A stretch of 64,000 bases of DNA from positions 14,407,258 through 14,471,257 of the forward strand of contig CM052354.1 in assembly GCA_028551475.1 (NCBI GenBank). Direction: 5' to 3'. Both the position numbers and the translations under genes were made by a program. The notes under the pieces were generated by a model. The model was not told the DNA's origin. It saw only the letters and a list, made by a program, of their open reading frames with translations, and did no database searches. Positions 36,990 to 51,000 of the stretch are shown here, in pieces. This DNA is from Casuarina equisetifolia (taxonomy: Eukaryota; Streptophyta; Magnoliopsida; Fagales; Casuarinaceae). The stretch's first letter is position 1. Every line of letters begins with the position of its first letter.

Positions 36990-39900
36990 TGTTAGGTATA
37001 ATGGCCAACCAAGAAAGGGGGGGTTGAATTGGTTGTCTAAAAATATGACTATTAAATATATTTAATACACCGATAAAAAAGTCAAATAATGCACAAAAGA
37101 TAAGTATAAAAAAAAGTTAAAGTAATCATAAATAACAAAGATAGACACCAATTTTTCATGGTGGTTCGGCCTTTTGCACCTATTTCCACCCTCTTCTTCC
37201 TCCAACTTAACTAGTTGAATTATACTTTACTCACTGATTAGGAGAAAATGTTCTCTTAATCCTTCCAATCCTTTCTTAAAAAGATCACAGTACAATGTGA
37301 TTACAATCAAGGAATATATTTTTAAGGCATGACAATATATCAAAATGTAGGAACCTAGCTACTTTATAATATCATTAGTTGATATTATAATTTGCATACT
37401 TTTTACTTCCTTGTTGTTCAATTTTGCACATCAACATATGAAAAACATTTGTATATTATATGCAACCAAAATTTGTCACAACATCTTTTTCCAAAAATCT
37501 CCCTTTTGTTGATAATGACAAAATTTTCAAAGTTTGAGTATATAATAGCATGTGTCATCAATGAAGTGATCAAAGTATATCATAATATGCTTTTCATGGC
37601 ATTCTAGATTTTTTAGTATATAAAACCAGCAAATATGTTTTTCATGGCTTTCTAGATTTTTCAATATATAACACTAGTAGATATGTTTTTCATGGAAATT
37701 AATATAAGACTAAGATTTTTCAATAAAACATAGCAAGTAAACAATATCATTAGATACACATATATAGCTCAAGACACCATCCAAAAAACATATTTTCTCA
37801 ACATACATTCAGGTTGCTAGAGAGTCATCCCACTTTCTGCACTATTTAGTTAGAAATGGAACATGCATGTGCTAGTACTTTCTTCCTTTTTTTGTTATAA
37901 GCAAAAAGAACATGTTGTAGTAGAAAGGAAGGATAAAAAAGAGCTGAAAATACTACTAAAAGGGTGTAGATAGCTAATTTAATAAAGCAAATTAGTGTTC
38001 ACGATGCTCCCTTTTAGTATGAGTACGTTGATAGAGAATACAAAAATATATAGAGCAACAAATTTAAGAAATATGTTCAAACAAAGACATTCCAAGCTCT
38101 CTTCAGAGAGTATAGAATCTCTCCTTGTCCAAGGGTTTGGTAAAAATATCAGTAAGTTGCTATTCAATACACATAAACCAAAGTGCAACATCACATTTCT
38201 ATACATGATCTCTAAGAAAATGATGTCTTATCTTAATATGGTTAGTCTTAAAATTTAGTATAGGATTTGTTGGTAGGTTTACAGCACTAGTATTATCACA
38301 TTTTAGTAGAGCATTAGAAGAATAGATACCATAATCTTCTAATTGTTGTTTTATCCATAGGATTTGAGCACAATAGCTAGCGACATCAATGTATTCAATC
38401 TCAGTGGAAGAAAAAGCTATATATTTTGTTTCTTAAAATACCAAGAAACTAGCATTTTTCAAAGAAAGTGGCAAGCACCACTTGCACTCTTTCTATCTAT
38501 TTTACAACTAGCATAGTCTAAATCACATGTAAATCAAGGGTTGTATCTCTAGGATACCAAATTCCTACGGTAACTGGTCTTTTAAATATCTAAATATTCT
38601 TTTAACAGTAGTTAAGTGTTGTTCTTTTGGGTTAGATTGAAGTCTAGTGCACAAACATACACTAAACATGATATCAAGCCTAGATGTAGTTAAGTACAGC
38701 TATGAACCAATCATTCCTTGATAAAATTTTGAATCAACACTGATCCCATTTTCATCATGTGATAAAGATGTAAATGTACTCATGAGAGTGTTTATTGGTT
38801 TGGAATCATGCATCTTGTATTTCTTGATTAACTCATTTGCATATTTAGTTTGACTTATAAAGATTCCTTTACTAATTTGCTTAATTTGGAGACCTAGGAA
38901 ATAAGTTAATTCACCCATCATACTTATCTCAAATTCATGTTGCATGGAGTTTGCAAAGTCTTTACACAAAGCATGATTGGTTGAACCAAACATAATATCA
39001 TCAACATAGATTTGAACAATCAAGATGTTTTTTCCCTTAGTTTTAATGAATAATGTGTTATGTACTTCTCCTTTCCTAAAATTTGCACTAAGCAGAAAAG
39101 CATTCAGTTTATCATACTAGCCCATGGGGCTTGTTTAAGTCTATATAAAGCTTTTGAAAGCTTAAAGACATGATTAGGGCATATAGGATCTTCAAATCTA
39201 GGTGGTTGTTCTACATACACTTCTTCTTTAACAAAACCATTTAAAAAGGCACTCTTTACATCCATTTGATAGAGAGTAAAATTCATACAACAAGCAAAGG
39301 CTAATAACATTTGGATTGCTTCTAATCTAGCTATTGGTGCAAAGATTTCATCATAGTTAATTCCTTCTTCTTAACTATACCCTTATGCTACTAGTCTAGT
39401 TTATTTCTAAAGATAATTCCAATTTCATCTAACTTATTTTTAAATACCCATTTAGTGCCAATTACAGGATAAGTTTCTGGTCTAGGAACCAAGTTCTAGA
39501 CTTTGCTTCTCTCAAACTAGTTCAATTCTTCTTGCATAGCGAGAAACTAGTTTTCATCCTCAAGAGCTTCATCTACCTTTTTTGACTTTACTTGAGACAA
39601 GAAAGCTTGGTGTTCACAAGTATTATCGTACCATGATTGAGTACTCATTCTATGAGTGAGATCACCTAAAATATGTTGCTAATCTACCTTTCCTCTAACT
39701 CTAGAAAATGAAAAGTCTCTTGACTCCCCCTAAACTCTATCTACATTCTTCTCGTTAATTCCTTGTTCATTCGAACTTTGACTAACTTCACTTTCTATGT
39801 AATCATCTTCAAACTTAACATGAATCGATTCCTCCACCACTAGAGTTCTCTAATTGAAAACTCTATATGCTTGGCTATTATAAGAGTAACTAAGAAATAT

Positions 39901-42900
39901 AGCCTTATCACTTCTAAAGTCTAACTTACCAAGTGACTCTTTGCTATGGTTCAAGACAAAGCATTTACTAGCAAAGAAATGAAAGTAAGATATGTTAGGT
40001 TTCCTACCAAAGAATAATTCAAAGGGAGTCTTTTTTAAGATTGGTCTAAAAAATGCTTGGTTTGAAATGTAACAAGTTGTGCTTACAACTTCTTTCTAAA
40101 AGTGTTTAGGAATATTGTATTCACACATCATAGTTCTAGCCATCTCTTAAAGTGTTCTATTCTTTCTCTCCATAACACTATTTTGTTCTAGTGTTCTAAA
40201 TGCTGAAAAGTTATGAGAAATACCATTCTTGGAATAGAATTTATCAAATAGGTGATTTTCAAATTCACCACCATGGTCAGTCCTAATTTTTGTGAATGAC
40301 GATTCTTTTCATTTTGAATCAATTTAGAGAAATCAATAAATTTCTCCATCTTTCCCAGCAAGTAGATATACCCCATGTATACATTATATAATCATCTACT
40401 ACGACTAAAGCATAGTATTTGCCATTTGAGGTAGCTATTCTTAAAGGACCAAATAGATCCATATGAAGTAATTCTAATGGTCTTGTAGTGGCTAGTACTA
40501 GCTTCAATTTAAAGCTACTTTGACTATGTTTGCCTTTTATACATGCTTCATATAACTTTTTTTTTTTTTATCAAAGCTAAGAGTAGGAAGACCTTTAACC
40601 AAATTATTTTTGGACAATTTTTCTATCAAGCCTAAACTAGCATGGCCAAGTTTCCTATGCCACAGTTAAGTATCAACATTTTTATTCATGATTAAACATG
40701 TTTGCTTAGTAGTCAATTCACTAAGGTTAAGCATATAAATATTATCTTTCCTTTTTCCAACAATTCTTACATCATGTTCTACATTTTCAACAAGGCAAAG
40801 TTTTTTTCTAAATTTTATTTTGAATTCTTTATCACAAAGCTGACTTACACTAAACATGTTGAATTTTAGTTCATCTACATACAACACATCTGAAATAAGT
40901 AGAGTTTTCGAGTTACCTATAGTTCCCATACCTTTGATTTTTCCTTTGGAGTTATCTTCAAAAGAGACCATACCTCTAGATTTCAACTCAAGTGTTGAGA
41001 AGAGCTCCATCATCCTAATTATATGATGGGAACACCCGTTATCCGTAATCTATAAATTCTTGTAGTCCATTTTGTTTATCTTTGCACTCAAAGCTTGTAG
41101 AGATGAAAACATTCGTTGAAATGCTTGGTATCCTTTTATCTTTGGGTCCATGAGTGTTAGTTGACTTCATGCTATTGAAAGTTTTAGGCACCCAAACTTT
41201 CTTTATCTTATATGATATTGAATGACCAACATATTTACAATATGATCATTCGTTATGCAAAGGAATTGTGTGCTTTATTTTCAAAACATTTTGTGAAAGA
41301 CTTTGAGTTTCACTTGAATTATATCCTATACTAGTAGTGTTATCTAGCTTTAACATAATTCCTTGTTTTCTTTTTCTAATTCACATATTTTCATGTTAAG
41401 ACTTGCTATTTCAGAATTAAAGCAAACAACTTCAGCAATGTTAGTATGTTTGTTGCCTAGATTAGAACATGTATCACCTATAGAACATACATCATATTTC
41501 ATGCAAGTGTCTTTGGATGCACTATGATTTTCATGTACACAAGATGTATAGGATGTTATAATAGCTTTATCATGCATAGTTTTAGCCTTTACCGATTTAT
41601 ATTTGTCTTCCAATTTTTTACATTTATCTTTCATTTTATTTTCATATTCGACTAAATTAAAGAAAATAGTTTCTATACCATAATTTACATCATCTTGTAG
41701 TTGAGTGTCACATACCTTAAGTTCTTCTTCAATGGTTGTTGTTGCAATTAGACATAAATGTACAACCTTTTCTTGCTTTTCCTTATTTGATGAAGAGCTT
41801 TCATCATCCCAAGCAACAATCATTACTTTTTATTTTTATTATTTTTTTTTGAGCATAGGACAATTAGCCTTAATATGTTCAAGTTTTCTACATCAAAAGC
41901 ATATATAATCCCTAGGGTCATGTGTTTCTTTCCTTCTAGATTGTCCTACATTCTTTCTTAAACCTTTTCTAAGGAATTTTCTAAATCTTCTAGTTATCAA
42001 GACAATCTCATCATTTTCGAGCTCTATTTCATCAACCTTTTCTACTTTTACTTTTAGAGCAAGTGACTTCCTATTTTCTTTTTCTTTTTCTCTTTCTTGT
42101 CTCATTAATTGCATTTCATGAGTTTTTAGCGATCCTTACAAATCATCTAAGGTCAATTTGTTTAAGTCATGTGCTTCCTCTATAGCCATCTTTTTAGGAT
42201 CCCAACTTTCAAGTAAAGACACTAACATTTTTTCTAACCATTTCTTCATTTGTGTATGTATTTCCTAACAATTTAAGTTTAGAAACTATCTTAGTAAATC
42301 TACCAAAAATTTCACTAATAGTTTCATAATCATTCATACAAGCAACTTATAATTATATGTAAGCATTGTAACTTTAGAAGATTTAACTTTCTTAGTACCT
42401 TCATAAATGACCTCTAACTTATCCCATATTTCTTTACCAGTGATGCAAAAAGATACTTTAATAAACTCATGAACTCTTAGACCACTATATATCATGTTCA
42501 TAGCCATAGCATTTAATCCAATGATTTTAGGTTCATTTTTACTCCACTCATCAATATCAGGTAACACAGTACACCTTTTATGATAGCTTGCCAAGCTTCC
42601 AAATCTTGACTAGTAATAAATACTTGCATTAGTTACTTCTAATGTTTATAGTTTATGCCATCAAACAAAGGTGGTTTATTGAACTTGGTAACAACTACAC
42701 CTTTTTCTACATCCATTATAAGGATCTACTTTAGGATGCTAACCCTTTAAATTAGAGAACCTAGCTCCTAATGCCAATTGTTAGGTATAATGGCCAACCA
42801 AGAAGGGGGAGTTGGTTGTCTAAAAGTATGACTATTAAATCTATTTAATAAATCCACAAAAGAATCAAATAATGCACAAAAGATAAGTATAAACAACAAG

Positions 42901-43806
42901 TTAAAGTAATTATAAACAACAAAGATAGACACTAATTTTCCTCAGTGGTTTGGCCTTTTGCACCTACTTCCACCCTTTTCTTCCTCTAACTCAATTGGTT
43001 GAAGTCTATTTTACTCATTGATTAGGAGAAAATGTTCTCCTAATCCTTCCAATCTCTACTTAAAGAGATTACAATACAACATGATTACAGTCAAGGTTCT
43101 TCCAACCTTATTACAAAGCAAGAACACTTTTTGAACCATCGAATAGAGCCTTTATAGAAGATTCAAATAAGATAAGCTTGATTTGAGTTCTTTGGCAAAC
43201 CTAACACACTTAGGGAGCTTTTTCCCATTAAGAGAATAAGATAGTTGAATCAATCTTCAGTTGAGACCTTGATTCAAACTTTTAATCATCACTATCACCC
43301 ATTCTAACACCCAATGACATCTTGTTTCTTCCTATTTGGAGAGTAGGCGCTTAGCTACAAAGAAGAGATGAGCTAGGGCTTTTATTTGCACCAAACCTTA
43401 TAAAGGCATTTAGCTTCCAACCAGACAACATTGTCTTAGTTAGTACGTCATTCTTCAGTTAAGAGCTATGATGGAATCTTGTAATGTGGGCTCAAAATCA
43501 GTCCTTATCCCTTTGGGCTTGACTTCTTGGTTTAGCCTTAGTCACATGTGGGCTGAACCTCTTGGATTGTCTTTGAACCCATACATGCCTAAGCTTCTCG
43601 GACCAAATTTGTCAAGTCTCTTGGTCCTAAGCTTCTTGGTTTAAGCTTGTATTGTATAAGCTTTATCATGTAAATTAAACCTCCTTAGCATAAATTTCCT
43701 GTAATAAGATAGTCATAAGCATCACATTCTTTTTTATATGAATACCATGCAATTCATGAATATCATACTATTTTATGCTTCAGAAATATTCCTTTTTTAA
43801 GGCATG
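36990..43806 (-). mobile_element. SIRE-like Copia element, minus strand
   Basis: The 3' LTR is at 36990-37495 and the 5' LTR at 42779-43806; both begin TGTTAGGTATAATGGCC on the plus strand. The two LTRs differ in length. The primer site, the complement of CCTAGCTCCTAATGCCA, is at 42761-42777. A polypurine tract lies at about 37495-37507. Minus-strand order: gag at 42660-41350, protease-like region near 41040, integrase near 40700-39900, reverse transcriptase 39420-38700 (IVQIYVDDIMFGSTNHALC) and RNase H to about 38300. Broken, roughly a dozen or more breaks. It is inserted in the chromovirus remnant on its left, and its 5' LTR abuts another truncated LTR. Confidence 0.86.
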
Positions 43807-44753
43807 ATTTATTAGCAGATCAGCGACCTAGGGTTCCTCTCTAGCTATTTTTGGCACTTTTTTGCAAAGAACAATGGAGGTGTGTGGCAGCATATGGTGG
43901 TGTGTGGCTGCTTGTTTTATTCCCATTTTTTAGACAGCTCATCTTCCTCCCTTTGATGTGTAGGTTTGTCCAAACTCTCTTTGAATTGAAGACATTTTGG
44001 TGACAACTTTGGTGTTTTTAATTTAAAGAATGTTTTGTTCAAGTTTCTATATTGTTCTTATGTTTGTAAATACCATGTTTTAGTTTATATTGTTAGAGCT
44101 ACAATGTAACTTGATTATAATGGTATGAATGTATGATTAATGTGTTTTGTGAGATATTCTGTGAATGTGAAGTTGCATGTTACTGAGCTTAATGCATTTG
44201 AGTGATTAGCTACCACTTACATGAGCTAATTTGCATGTTAAAGACCAATAAGAAATAACATATAGTTGCTTCTTGTAATGTGTAACCATTGATTCATATG
44301 GATAGATATATACCATGTGGTTTTTGTGGCTTTAGGTGTAAATTGAAATATTCACTAATCTTAATACTCTTAGTTCATTTAATTCATGGGTAGAAATACA
44401 ATGAGTCAATGAGCTAAATAGGTTCACTATACTTAGGCATATGATAGTAAATAAATTAGGAAACTCCACCATCACATGAGCAAAATCAATCTTACAAGCA
44501 TAAATGATCAACATTCATACCTAGTAATTAGGTGAAATTGGATGCTTTAGCATGTTTCGTTAATCAAGTTTAGGTTAAATTTAGTTGTTTGATCAATGTT
44601 CTATCATTTCGGTTGGCTAGATAAATTTAAGGGATTGTTCACCATTAGTAATTAGTTAAATTAATAATCACTAGTCTCTATGGGATGATACTCACACTTA
44701 TCATTATATTACTTGTTCAACATGTACACTTACATGTAGGATTTCATTAAACC
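43807..44753 (+). mobile_element. truncated Athila-like LTR (copy 5)
   Basis: This is the downstream part of the same LTR family as copies 1-3. It includes the GTTAGAGCTACAATGTAACTT block near 44093 and the end ATTACTTGTTCAACATGTAC. Its beginning is missing at the junction with the Copia LTR. To the right lies minus-strand Gypsy G2. Confidence 0.75.
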
Positions 44754-45060
44754 TTAGTCTTTTTTTTTCTTTTCTTATTTTATTTTATTTTATTTTTACT
44801 CTATCTCTTTTAACTTAGCCATTTGCAACACTAGAACATCTCCTGCTTTTTCTAATTCTCTTGTAAACTACAAATCATTAAATAGTTTGTTGGGATGAGA
44901 TGAAGCTTCTATCAAGTTTAACCTTTGTCCTTTACCCTAAACTCTATTCTCATATTATTAAAATTCCAAACAATATCCCTTAATATCTTTAGCTAATGGA
45001 TTCCTAATACCACTTCAATAGTTAAAATAAGCAATACATACAACTCCAAGTCCATATTTA

Positions 45061-48000
45061 CGTTGGAAAATAGGGTTTTGTTGTGACTAAAAATATTTTG
45101 GTAAATATCAATTCTTGAAATATGTTTTTATATGTGCAAAAAGAAAAATTATAGGAAGTAAAAGGTGTACAAATTATAATATCAATTAATGATATTATAA
45201 AGTAACCAAGTTCCTACATTCCTTCATAAAACATATTCTTAAAGTTCTTGTGAAATACATTTGTGTATTTGAATATTTCTTTAAGAAATAAAATATATTT
45301 GTAGGAACATGAGGGGCATTGACTCTATCTTGATATTAGTTCAAAGCTAAGATATGTATTACACCAAAATATGAACTTCGTAAAAGATCATAGTTTTGGA
45401 CCATGTTTACATAATTAAACTTTGGACCTTGTTGATATTGGACCAAGTTTATTTGTTGGATCTTTTGTCACTGGACTGGACCCTTTGTTGCTGGATCAAG
45501 ACTTTATAATGTGGCTCGAGCTCGCAAAAGCCCGACCTTGCTGGAGTAAGTCCTCTTGCTCTACAGTGTCATCTCGACCATCAGAGATGTGCCCTACCAT
45601 GACATCATCTCACTTAATAGAAAGTCGCACATAAGAGGTCTCTCAATGATTTTACCCTAGCCATTATTACTCGTCTCCGATGTCATCTCTGCTTCTCTCA
45701 AGCGTCGAAACCTCAACAGGAGATTTTGGAGAAGACTAGCTATCAGAATGGTCAAATTGTGGCTTTGAAGGTTGATATGAAGGTGATTTGATGGATAGGC
45801 TACTATTCCTAATGGGAAGAAAGCTATGGTTTAGGTTTGATCCAAAAAGGCCCTAGATCTGCTTCCTATTTAAAAGGAGACATGTGTGTAAAGATGGTTA
45901 GTTATTGATTGACATCTATTTGAAGTGTTCTCTTTGTGAAGAAAGTCTCTTAAGCTCACTTATTGTTTGATTCAAGTTTGCTCATCCCTCAATGACTCAC
46001 AAGGGTTTGGTGATATTCGATTATTTGGTTTGATCTTTGATTATATATTCAATCATAGCTTGTATAACATTATTTATGTGTTGATTTCATTTATAAACAT
46101 TTACTGCACATAAATCTTGAGGTAAATTCAAAATCCTAATTTATTCAAATTGGCGATTTCATGATAGGAGCTCTGTATCTTGATATATATGCTTGAATAG
46201 CTCCTCTAAATAGTAATATCCCATAAACTAACATATTATTTGGGGATTTGCTACTATACATGATCTTTTGATCATAACTTGTATTTGGACTTAAGAATTC
46301 CTTTGGGAAGGAATTATTTGGATTAGGAAGAATGTGTTCTCCTAATCAGGTTGACTAAGGTGACTTCAATCGGTTAGATTGAAAAAGAAGAGGGTGGATG
46401 TAGGACTTAAGGATTGAGTGCTGAACCACCATGGTAAATTAGGTGTTGATTCTCTTGCTTTTACTTCTTTGAATAATTCTATTTATTTGATTGCTTATTA
46501 ATTCATAAACTATTAAATAAATTGATTAAATTTTTTATATCATATAAAAGCATTCGATTGTTAGAATAATAATTCAACCCCCTTTCTTGTTAAGCCATAA
46601 AACCTAACAATTGGCATCTAGAGTCAGGTTCTTTGATTAAAAGGATTGACATCCTAGAGTAGATCCATATTATGGCTTTTGATAAAGGGTTAGCTATTAC
46701 GGGGTTTAATAAACCTCCCTTGTTGATGGCATTAATTTTAGGCATTGGAAACAATTAATACAAGTCTTCATAATAGGCCAAGATCCAGAAGCTTGGTAAG
46801 TAATCAAGAAGGGTATTACATTACTCGAAATTGATGAGTGGTCAAAAAATGAAGCTAAATTAATGGGTTTAAATGCTAAGTCCATGAATATGATCTATAG
46901 TGGTCTTAGTCCTCTAAAGTTGATATGCTTACACATGACTGTGAATTATTTGTTATGAAAGATTCTAAAACTATTAGCGATATGTTTAGTAGATTCACTG
47001 AAATTATTTATGAGCTTAAATTGCTAGGAAGAACCTATGCAAATGAGGAAATGGTAAGAAAAATGTTAGTATCCCTACCCGAGAGTTGGGATCCTAAAAA
47101 GATGGCCATAGAAGAAGCTCATGACCTAGATGTGCTGACTTTAGATGATTTGTTAGGTTCTCTTAAAACTCATGAAATGCAACTTATGAGAAGAGAGAAA
47201 GAAAAGGAAAATAAGATCACTTGCACTTAAAGTAGAAGTTGAAAAGGTTGAAGAGGAAGAGTCAGAAAATGATGAAGTAGCTCTTATAGCTAGAAGATTT
47301 AGAAAATTCCTAAGAAGAGGATTAAACAAAAACATAGAGCAAAATAGGAGAAAAGAATTAAATGAACCTAGGGATAATGTGTGTTATAAATGCAGGAAAC
47401 CAGAACACATCAAGATTGATTGTTAGATGATCAAGAAGAGAAATAGCAAGAACAAAAAGAAGTTGATGATTGTTACCTGGGATTATGAGAACTTCTCATC
47501 TAATAAAGAAACTCAAGAAGAAGTTGCACATCTATGCTTGACCACAACAGCAACTCTTGAGGAAGAAAATAGTGAGGTAAATTGAATTGTTTCTTCAAAT
47601 AAACTTTGGGTTAGAAACTGCATTTTTTGATTTAGTTGAATATGCAAATAAATTAAAAGATAAATACAAAGACTAAAAGCAAAAAATAAATCCAAAAAAT
47701 AGAAAATGTTGACCTTTGTACAGAAAACTGATTTAACTGATAAACAAAGTATAGAAATTGCTACATGTAAAGATGAAACTGAAAAGAAAGATGCTTCGAT
47801 TTTCGTGAATGACAACATTATTATTTTTGCTAATGCATATATGAAATATGATGCTTGTATGAATGATATGTATAAGAAACAAAGGGAATTTGAAAACATG
47901 ACAATAGGAATAGAAACTTCCTGTGATATCAGTGCATGTTCTGATATTGAAATACATGTTGAGAATATGTGCTCAAAATCTTAAGAATAGAATTTGTGAA

Positions 48001-51000
48001 CTAGAAAAAGAAAATTATGACTTAAAGTCAAGACTTGATGCAACTAATTTGTTGTTAAAGAAATTTACCAAGGGTAATGGAATGTTAGATAGGATTCTAA
48101 ATTCTCAAAAAGGAATATATGATAAGGCGAGATTAAGATATAAATTGAATGACAAATCAAAATCATTTACTCATTTCTTTAAAGAATAAGAATATTCAAT
48201 TCCACTGCATAATAATAAATGCTCTTTTTGTAATTATTTTGGTAATAATTTTGATAAATGTTCCGTAAGACTTAGAAAGGCTTACAAAGTAAAGAAACTT
48301 TGGCTACCTAAGAATGACAAAACTCTAAGTCGAACTAACACTCATGGACCCAAAGTAGAAAGGGTACCAAGCACTTCAATGATCAAATTTGTTTCCGCAG
48401 GTTATGAGTACACAAGTAAGGAATAAAAAGCTCAAGAACATGTGGATTCTAGGTAACGGATGTTCTCGACACATGACTAGGATGAAGGAGCTCTTCTCAA
48501 CACTTGAGTTGAAAAATGGAGGTACGGTATCTTATGGAGGTACGGTATCTTTTGGAGATAACTCCAAAGGAAGAATAAGAGGAATGGGAACAATAGGTAA
48601 TTCTGATACCTTACTCATATATGAAGTTTTGCTTGTAGATGAACTAAAATTTAATTTACTTAGCATAAGTCAGTTATGTGATAAGGGATTTAAAATAAAA
48701 TTTGGAAAAGAAAGTTGTCTTGTTGAGCATGCTGAATATAAAATTATTGGAAATAGAAAAGGCAATATCTATGTATTTGATTTAAGTAAGTTGAATGTTG
48801 AACAAACATGCTCAATTGTAAATAGAAAAATTGATGCTTGGTTGTGGCATAGAAGGCTAGGACATGCGGGTCTAGGATTGATAGAAAAACTATGTAAGTA
48901 CAATCTAGTAAAAGGTCTTCCATCTTTAAAGTTTAATAATGATAAAATATGTGAAGCATGCATTAAGGGCAAATGTACACAAAGTAGCTTCAAGTCAAAG
49001 CTTGTGGTATGTACATCTAGACCATTAGAAATACTGCACATGGACCTTTTTGGTCCTATGAGAACAGCAATACTAAATGGTAAATATTATGTCTTAGTCA
49101 TTATAGATGATTATTCTAGATTCACATGGACATACATGCTTGCTAGGAAAGATGAGGCATTTGAAAAGTTTGCTGAATTTTGTAAAATGATTCAAAATGA
49201 AAAAAGTTTTTCAATCATAAAAATAAGAACTAATCATGGTGGTGAATTTAAAAACCAACTTTTTGAAAAATTCTATTTAGAAAATGGTATTTCACATAAT
49301 TTTTCAACTCCTAGAACACCACAACAAAATGGTGTTGTTGAAAGGAAAAATAGAACTCTTCAAAAAATGGCTAGAACCATGATGTGTGAATATAATCTTC
49401 CTAAACATTTTTGGGGAGAAGCTATAAACACAGCTTGTTATATTTCAAATCATGCTTTAATAAGACTTATTTTGAAAAAGACACCTTTTGAATTATTCTT
49501 TGAAAGAAAACCAAACATTTCATACTTTCATGTTTTTGGTAGCAAATGTTTTGTTTTGAATCATGGAAAAGAATCACTTGGGAAATTTGATTCCAAGAGT
49601 GATGAAAGAATATTTCTTGGATATTCTCATACAAGTAAAGCATATAGAGTATTCAACAAATGAACCTTAGTTGTAGAAGAGTCAATTCATGTTAAGTTTG
49701 AGGATGATTGTCACGGTATTCTAGAAACCAAAGAGAAAGATGGAAATAAAAGTCTTCCAAATAGGGCTGAAGTTGAGGGGGAGTCTGAAACTAAGGAGCC
49801 TTCCTTCCCTTGAGTAAGAAATGAGGTAGATCACGATCACATCATAGGAAATCCAAATGTTAGAGTAAGCACAAGGTCTCGAGTTCATAACACATGTGAA
49901 CATCAAGCCTTTTTATCTCAAGTAGAGCCAAAGAAAGTAGATAAGGCTTTTGAAGATAAAAACTGGTTTCTTGCTATGCAAGAAGAATTGAACCAATTTG
50001 AAAGAAGCAAGGTCTAGAATCTAGTTCCTAGACCAAAGGATCATCCAGTTATAGGTACAAAATGGGTTTTTAGGAATAAACTATATGAAAATGGTACTAT
50101 TACTAGAAATAAGGCTAGATTAGTGGCACAAGAATATAGTCAAGAAGAAGGGATTGACTATGATGAAACATTTGCACCAGCAGCTAGGTTGGAAGCAATT
50201 TGAATCTTACTTACGTTTGCTTGCTGTATGAACTTTACCTTATTTCAAATGGATGTCAAGAGTGCATTTTTGAATGGTATTATAAAGGAAGAAGTATATG
50301 TTGAACAACCACCCAAATTTGAGGATTTGATTTATTCAAATCATGTCTTTAAATTGTCAAAAGCTTTATATGGTTTGAAACAAGCTCCACGAGCTTGGTA
50401 TGATAAACTAAGTTCTTTCTTGATTAATCATGATTTCAGAAAAGGAAAAGTGGACAACACATTATTCATAAAGAACAAAGAAAAAGAAATTTTGATTGTT
50501 CAAATATATGTTGATGATATTGTGTTTGGTTCTACAAATTCTACACTATGTGAAGAATTTGCTACACGCTTGCAAAGTGAATTTGAAATGAGTACGATGG
50601 GTGAGTTAACATACTTTCTTGGATTGCAAATCAAACAAACAAACAAAGGAACTTTTATAAGTCAAACAAAATACACAAATGAATTGCTCAAGAAATACAA
50701 GATGCATGACTCTAAACCAATGAATACACCAATGAGCACTTCTTTATCATTATCTAATGATGAAAATGGAATTAGCATAGACACTAAATCATATGGTGGA
50801 ATGATTGGTTCTTTGCTATATTTGATTACATCTAGACCGGATATCATGTTTAGTGTGTGTTTATGTGCTAGGTATCAATCTAATCCCAAAGAACAACACC
50901 TAGTTGCTGTTAAAAGAATCTTTAGATACCCTAGAAACATGGTTTCCTTAGGAATTTGGTACCCTAGAGACACAACTCTGAACTTACACGCCTTTAGTGA

